Assembly (NCBI GenBank): GCA_016871975.1
Contig: VHBM01000043.1
Location: 1-9,251 of the forward strand
DNA from: Nitrososphaerota archaeon
GTDB taxonomy: Archaea; Thermoproteota; Nitrososphaeria; Nitrososphaerales; Nitrosopumilaceae
Length of the DNA: 9,251 bases
Direction: 5' to 3'
The first letter of the stretch is position 1. Each line of letters begins with the position of its first letter. Under the pieces are notes generated by a model, which was not told the origin of the DNA, searched no databases, and saw nothing but the letters and a program-made list of their open reading frames with translations. Made by a program: the position numbers and the translations under genes. Positions 7,229 to 9,251 of the stretch are shown one piece after another.

Positions 7229-7233
7229 TATAA
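7227..7233 (+). promoter_or_regulatory. TATA box for the small plus-strand gene
   Basis: TTTATAA is a near-ideal archaeal TATA element. Its centre is 26 bases upstream of the ATG at 7256, so the mRNA should begin at the start codon. This is the strongest reason to prefer the 71-codon gene over the longer open frame that begins upstream of the promoter. Confidence 0.7.
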
Positions 7234-7255
7234 GCAATGGCGCCGATCTATAGTC

Positions 7256-7471
7256 ATGAGCCAGCAGATTACAGTAAGAAAAAGACCGCGACTTCTATAC
7301 AATGATCTAGGGTTTGGACTTGAAAAACCACAACTGAAAACATCAGCTATTCAAACAAATTGTAATGTGTGTGGAAAAGGACTGGAGGAAGGGTTTAGCT
7401 TGACTGCAAAGACTATTCATTCTGGAACTCTATTTTTCTGCGATTTTCATTATCCAAAATCAAAAAATTAA
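7256..7471 (+). CDS. Small protein with putative zinc site (CxxC...CxxH), function unknown
   Basis: I do not recognise this 71-residue protein as a named family. It starts with a basic segment (MSQQITVRKRPRLLYNDLGF). Its second half has Cys36 and Cys39 (CNVCGKG) and Cys62 and His65 (CDFH), i.e. CX2C-X22-CX2H, with FSLTAKTIHSGTLFF between them. This looks like a zinc-ribbon or treble-clef fold that could bind metal. No signal peptide or membrane segment is seen. The same frame is open from 7175, but those 27 codons would span the TATA box, so the ATG at 7256 is chosen; with the TATA box 26 bases away the transcript is probably leaderless. It diverges from trpE and converges on ilvD with only 2 bases between stop codons. 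Nucleic-acid binding or a regulatory role is possible but unproven. Confidence 0.75.
   Translation: MSQQITVRKRPRLLYNDLGFGLEKPQLKTSAIQTNCNVCGKGLEEGFSLTAKTIHSGTLFFCDFHYPKSKN
7462..7467 (-). terminator. T-run downstream of ilvD, likely archaeal terminator
   Basis: On the minus strand, six T residues begin 6 bases after the ilvD stop codon, followed by a second short run (GATTTTGG). Archaeal RNA polymerase commonly terminates on such U-tracts without a hairpin. The run lies within the last codons of the convergent small gene. Confidence 0.45.
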
Positions 7472-7473
7472 CG

Positions 7474-9147
7474 CTAAAGAGGTTTTGTAATGGCGCCTTG
7501 AGCTGCAGAGCCTACTAGAGAAGCATATTTTGCCAATGCTCCGCTAGTATAGTTTGGTTTTGGTTGTATCCATTTTTTTCTACGGGTTGCAATCTCCTCG
7601 TCGGATACCATCAAATCAATAGTATTTTTTTCTACGTCAATTCTTATTTCATCATTATCTTTTACAAGTGCAATGTTTCCTCCAACAAAAGCTTCAGGAG
7701 AAACATGTCCAATCATTAAACCTCTTGTTGCACCAGAAAATCTCCCATCTGTAACAAGTGCCACTTTATTTCCTAGTCCTTGTCCTACAAGTGCTGCAGT
7801 CACAGCTAGCATCTCTCGCATACCTGGTCCTCCTTTTGGTCCTTCATAACGAATCACTACAACATCACCCTCATTAATTTCGCCTTTTGCAACAGCATCA
7901 AATGCATACTCTTCTCTATCAAAGACTTTGGCTTTTCCAGTAAACTTTGACATATTTACACCAGCAATTTTTACTACAGCCCCTTCTGGAGCAAGCGAGC
8001 CATGCAAAATTACTGCAGTACCAACGTCATGTATTGGTGAATCTATTGATCTAACAACTTTTTGATTTTCAGGCATTTGAAGTTGCATCGAGTCTATATT
8101 TTCTTTTAGAGTTTTTCCTGTCACAGTTAGTGTATTTCCATTAATCACGTTTTTCTTCATTAGCAGTTTTAACAACAATGGAACCCCACCAATTTTATCA
8201 AGATCAAGCATTACATACCCTCCACCAGGCTTCATATCTGCAATATGTGGAGTTCGTTTTCTTATCCGCTCAAAATCTGCATAGGTCAACTTTACTCCTG
8301 CTTCATTTGATATTGCAAGTAAATGCAAAATTGCATTTGTAGAGCCGCCTATTGCATTTAACATTGTTATTGCGTTTTCAAATGCTTCAAACGTTAGAAT
8401 ATCTCGTGGTTTTATGTTCCATTCAATTAGTTTAGCTGCGGCAACTCCTGTATCATAACACATTTTTTCCCGTCGCATATCTTCGGCTGGTGGACTCGCA
8501 CTTCCTGGCAATGCTAATCCCAAAGCCTCACTTATTGACGCCATTGTATTTGCAGTAAACATTCCACCACACGAGCCAGCACTTGGACATGCATAGTTTT
8601 CAATATTTTTTAGCGCTTCAAGTGTTAGTTGTCCTGCATCATATGCCCCAACTGCCTCATAGACATCTTGTACGGTTAGCGCCTTGCCATCAAACATGCC
8701 TGGCAGTATAGTTCCACCATAGACAAAAACCGATGGAAGATTCAATCTTGCCATTGCCATCATTGTTCCAGGTAAGCTTTTGTCACATCCAGCTATTCCA
8801 ACAATGCCATCATACTGATGTGCTCTTACCATAAGCTCAATAGAATCTGCAATGACTTCTCGACTAACTAGAGATGATTTCATTCCCTCATGACCCATAG
8901 CTATGCCATCGCTTACAGCTATCGTACTAAACTCTCGCGGTGTTGCACCTGATGCACTGACTCCTTCTTTTGCTTTTTGTGCTAGCCTTCCCAAGTGAAT
9001 GTTGCATGGAGTTGCTTCATTGCCTGTATGGCATACCCCTATGAAGGGCTTGCTTAGATCATCATCTGTCAAGCCCATTGCCTTGTACATTGCTCGGTGT
9101 GGCGCACGTGCAGTTCCTTCCACTACATTCCTGCTAGAAATTTCCAT
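7474..9147 (-). CDS. ilvD: Dihydroxy-acid dehydratase
   Basis: IlvD dehydrates 2,3-dihydroxyisovalerate and 2,3-dihydroxy-3-methylvalerate to the 2-keto acids that precede valine and isoleucine. The 557 residues match the IlvD/Edd family. The Fe-S cluster cysteines are Cys48 (TPCNIH), Cys121 (GCDKSLPG) and Cys193 (GSCGGMFTANTM). Asp80 in SDGI and Lys123 sit where the family binds Mg2+. The C-terminal DGRFSGATRG supplies the serine proposed as catalytic base. The related sugar-acid dehydratases (Edd, arabonate type) are alternatives, but GSCGGMFTANTM and overall similarity favour IlvD. The frame is also open to a TTG at 9156, but ATG at 9147 is chosen because MEISSRNVVEG is the natural N-terminus and only three extra residues would be gained. 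It converges with the small zinc-site gene. Confidence 0.96.
   Translation of the reverse strand: MEISSRNVVEGTARAPHRAMYKAMGLTDDDLSKPFIGVCHTGNEATPCNIHLGRLAQKAKEGVSASGATPREFSTIAVSDGIAMGHEGMKSSLVSREVIADSIELMVRAHQYDGIVGIAGCDKSLPGTMMAMARLNLPSVFVYGGTILPGMFDGKALTVQDVYEAVGAYDAGQLTLEALKNIENYACPSAGSCGGMFTANTMASISEALGLALPGSASPPAEDMRREKMCYDTGVAAAKLIEWNIKPRDILTFEAFENAITMLNAIGGSTNAILHLLAISNEAGVKLTYADFERIRKRTPHIADMKPGGGYVMLDLDKIGGVPLLLKLLMKKNVINGNTLTVTGKTLKENIDSMQLQMPENQKVVRSIDSPIHDVGTAVILHGSLAPEGAVVKIAGVNMSKFTGKAKVFDREEYAFDAVAKGEINEGDVVVIRYEGPKGGPGMREMLAVTAALVGQGLGNKVALVTDGRFSGATRGLMIGHVSPEAFVGGNIALVKDNDEIRIDVEKNTIDLMVSDEEIATRRKKWIQPKPNYTSGALAKYASLVGSAAQGAITKPL
7573..7579 (+). terminator. T7 run, possible terminator for the small plus-strand gene
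   Basis: Seven T residues lie on the plus strand about 100 bases beyond the small gene's stop, inside ilvD (they encode lysines there). Because the genes are only 2 bases apart, the plus-strand transcript must end within ilvD, and this is the first long T-run it meets. The same run could simply reflect Lys codons. Confidence 0.25.
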
Positions 9148-9174
9148 GTTATACAATACTGATTTTAGTTGGCT

Positions 9175-9182
9175 GTAATTTA
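9175..9182 (-). promoter_or_regulatory. Possible TATA box for ilvD
   Basis: The minus strand reads CTAAATTA, centred about 31 bases upstream of the ilvD ATG, predicting a leader of only a few bases. A second AT-rich element (ACTAAAAT, 9162-9169) is too close to the ATG. The 47-base gap after the upstream gene suggests a separate promoter, but the motif is poor. Confidence 0.3.
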
Positions 9183-9194
9183 GAGTTTCTTAGA

Positions 9195-9251
9195 TTATTT
9201 CAGAATTAGCTGTGAATCTAGCTCAACAAGTTGTGCTTCAATTTGTTCTGG
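9195..9251 (-). CDS. C-terminal end of an unidentified gene (partial)
   Basis: The minus strand is open from the window edge to a TAA at 9197-9195, giving 18 residues (PEQIEAQLVELDSQLILK). The composition, alternating charged and hydrophobic residues, fits an amphipathic or coiled-coil helix at a protein C-terminus and is plausible coding sequence. It ends 47 bases before the ilvD ATG on the same strand. It is too short to identify. Confidence 0.45.
   Translation of the reverse strand, partial: PEQIEAQLVELDSQLILK

Noticed and set aside
7175..7255. Upstream extension of the small plus-strand gene giving a 98-residue protein.
   Set aside because: The extra codons run through the TATA box and palindrome, and the TATA box is ideally spaced for the ATG at 7256.
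7236..7497. Nine-base direct repeat aatggcgcc at 7236-7244 and 7489-7497, flanking the small gene like target-site or att-type repeats.
   Set aside because: The second copy encodes conserved residues at the ilvD C-terminus, there is no integrase or transposase, and a 9-base match can be chance.
9148..9156. TTG start for ilvD, adding three residues (MYN).
   Set aside because: The ATG at 9147 begins the natural IlvD N-terminus and is a stronger codon; nothing supports the TTG.

Overview
The window most likely comes from an ammonia-oxidising archaeon of the Nitrosopumilus/Nitrosarchaeum type (Nitrososphaerota, formerly Thaumarchaeota). This is inferred from AT-rich DNA, archaeal TATA boxes about 26 bases upstream of start codons (a leaderless arrangement), overlapping genes, and the character of the proteins. 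No taxonomic marker gene is present, so the assignment is a judgement. All genes but one lie on the minus strand.

Layout, left to right. Bases 1-1337 hold the first 445 codons of CTP synthase (pyrG, minus strand, C-terminus cut off by the window edge). Bases 1399-7131 hold a tight minus-strand tryptophan operon, transcribed in the order trpE, trpG, trpD, trpC, trpB, trpA. Four of its junctions are 4-base ATGA overlaps and the last is a 20-base overlap. Bases 7256-7471 (plus strand) hold a 71-residue unrecognised protein with a CxxC...CxxH metal-site pattern, divergent from trpE. Bases 7474-9147 (minus) hold dihydroxy-acid dehydratase (ilvD), convergent with the small gene and only 2 bases from it. 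Bases 9195-9251 are probably the last 18 codons of another minus-strand gene.

How the genes work together. TrpE+TrpG make anthranilate from chorismate and glutamine, TrpD adds phosphoribosyl, TrpC makes indole-glycerol phosphate, and TrpA+TrpB finish tryptophan. The step between TrpD and TrpC (phosphoribosylanthranilate isomerase, TrpF) has no gene in the operon. IlvD serves branched-chain amino acid synthesis and PyrG serves pyrimidine nucleotides, so the region is mostly biosynthetic housekeeping. I see no mobile element, CRISPR array, tRNA, rRNA or defence system, and no gene-free stretch of 300 bases.

The points most worth a second look are: the trpF gap; the trpE start, where a leaderless-positioned ATG opens a 10-codon frame containing a Trp codon just before the GTG of trpE; the small putative zinc protein; and the perfect palindrome abutting its TATA box. 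None of these amounts to a demonstrated new system.
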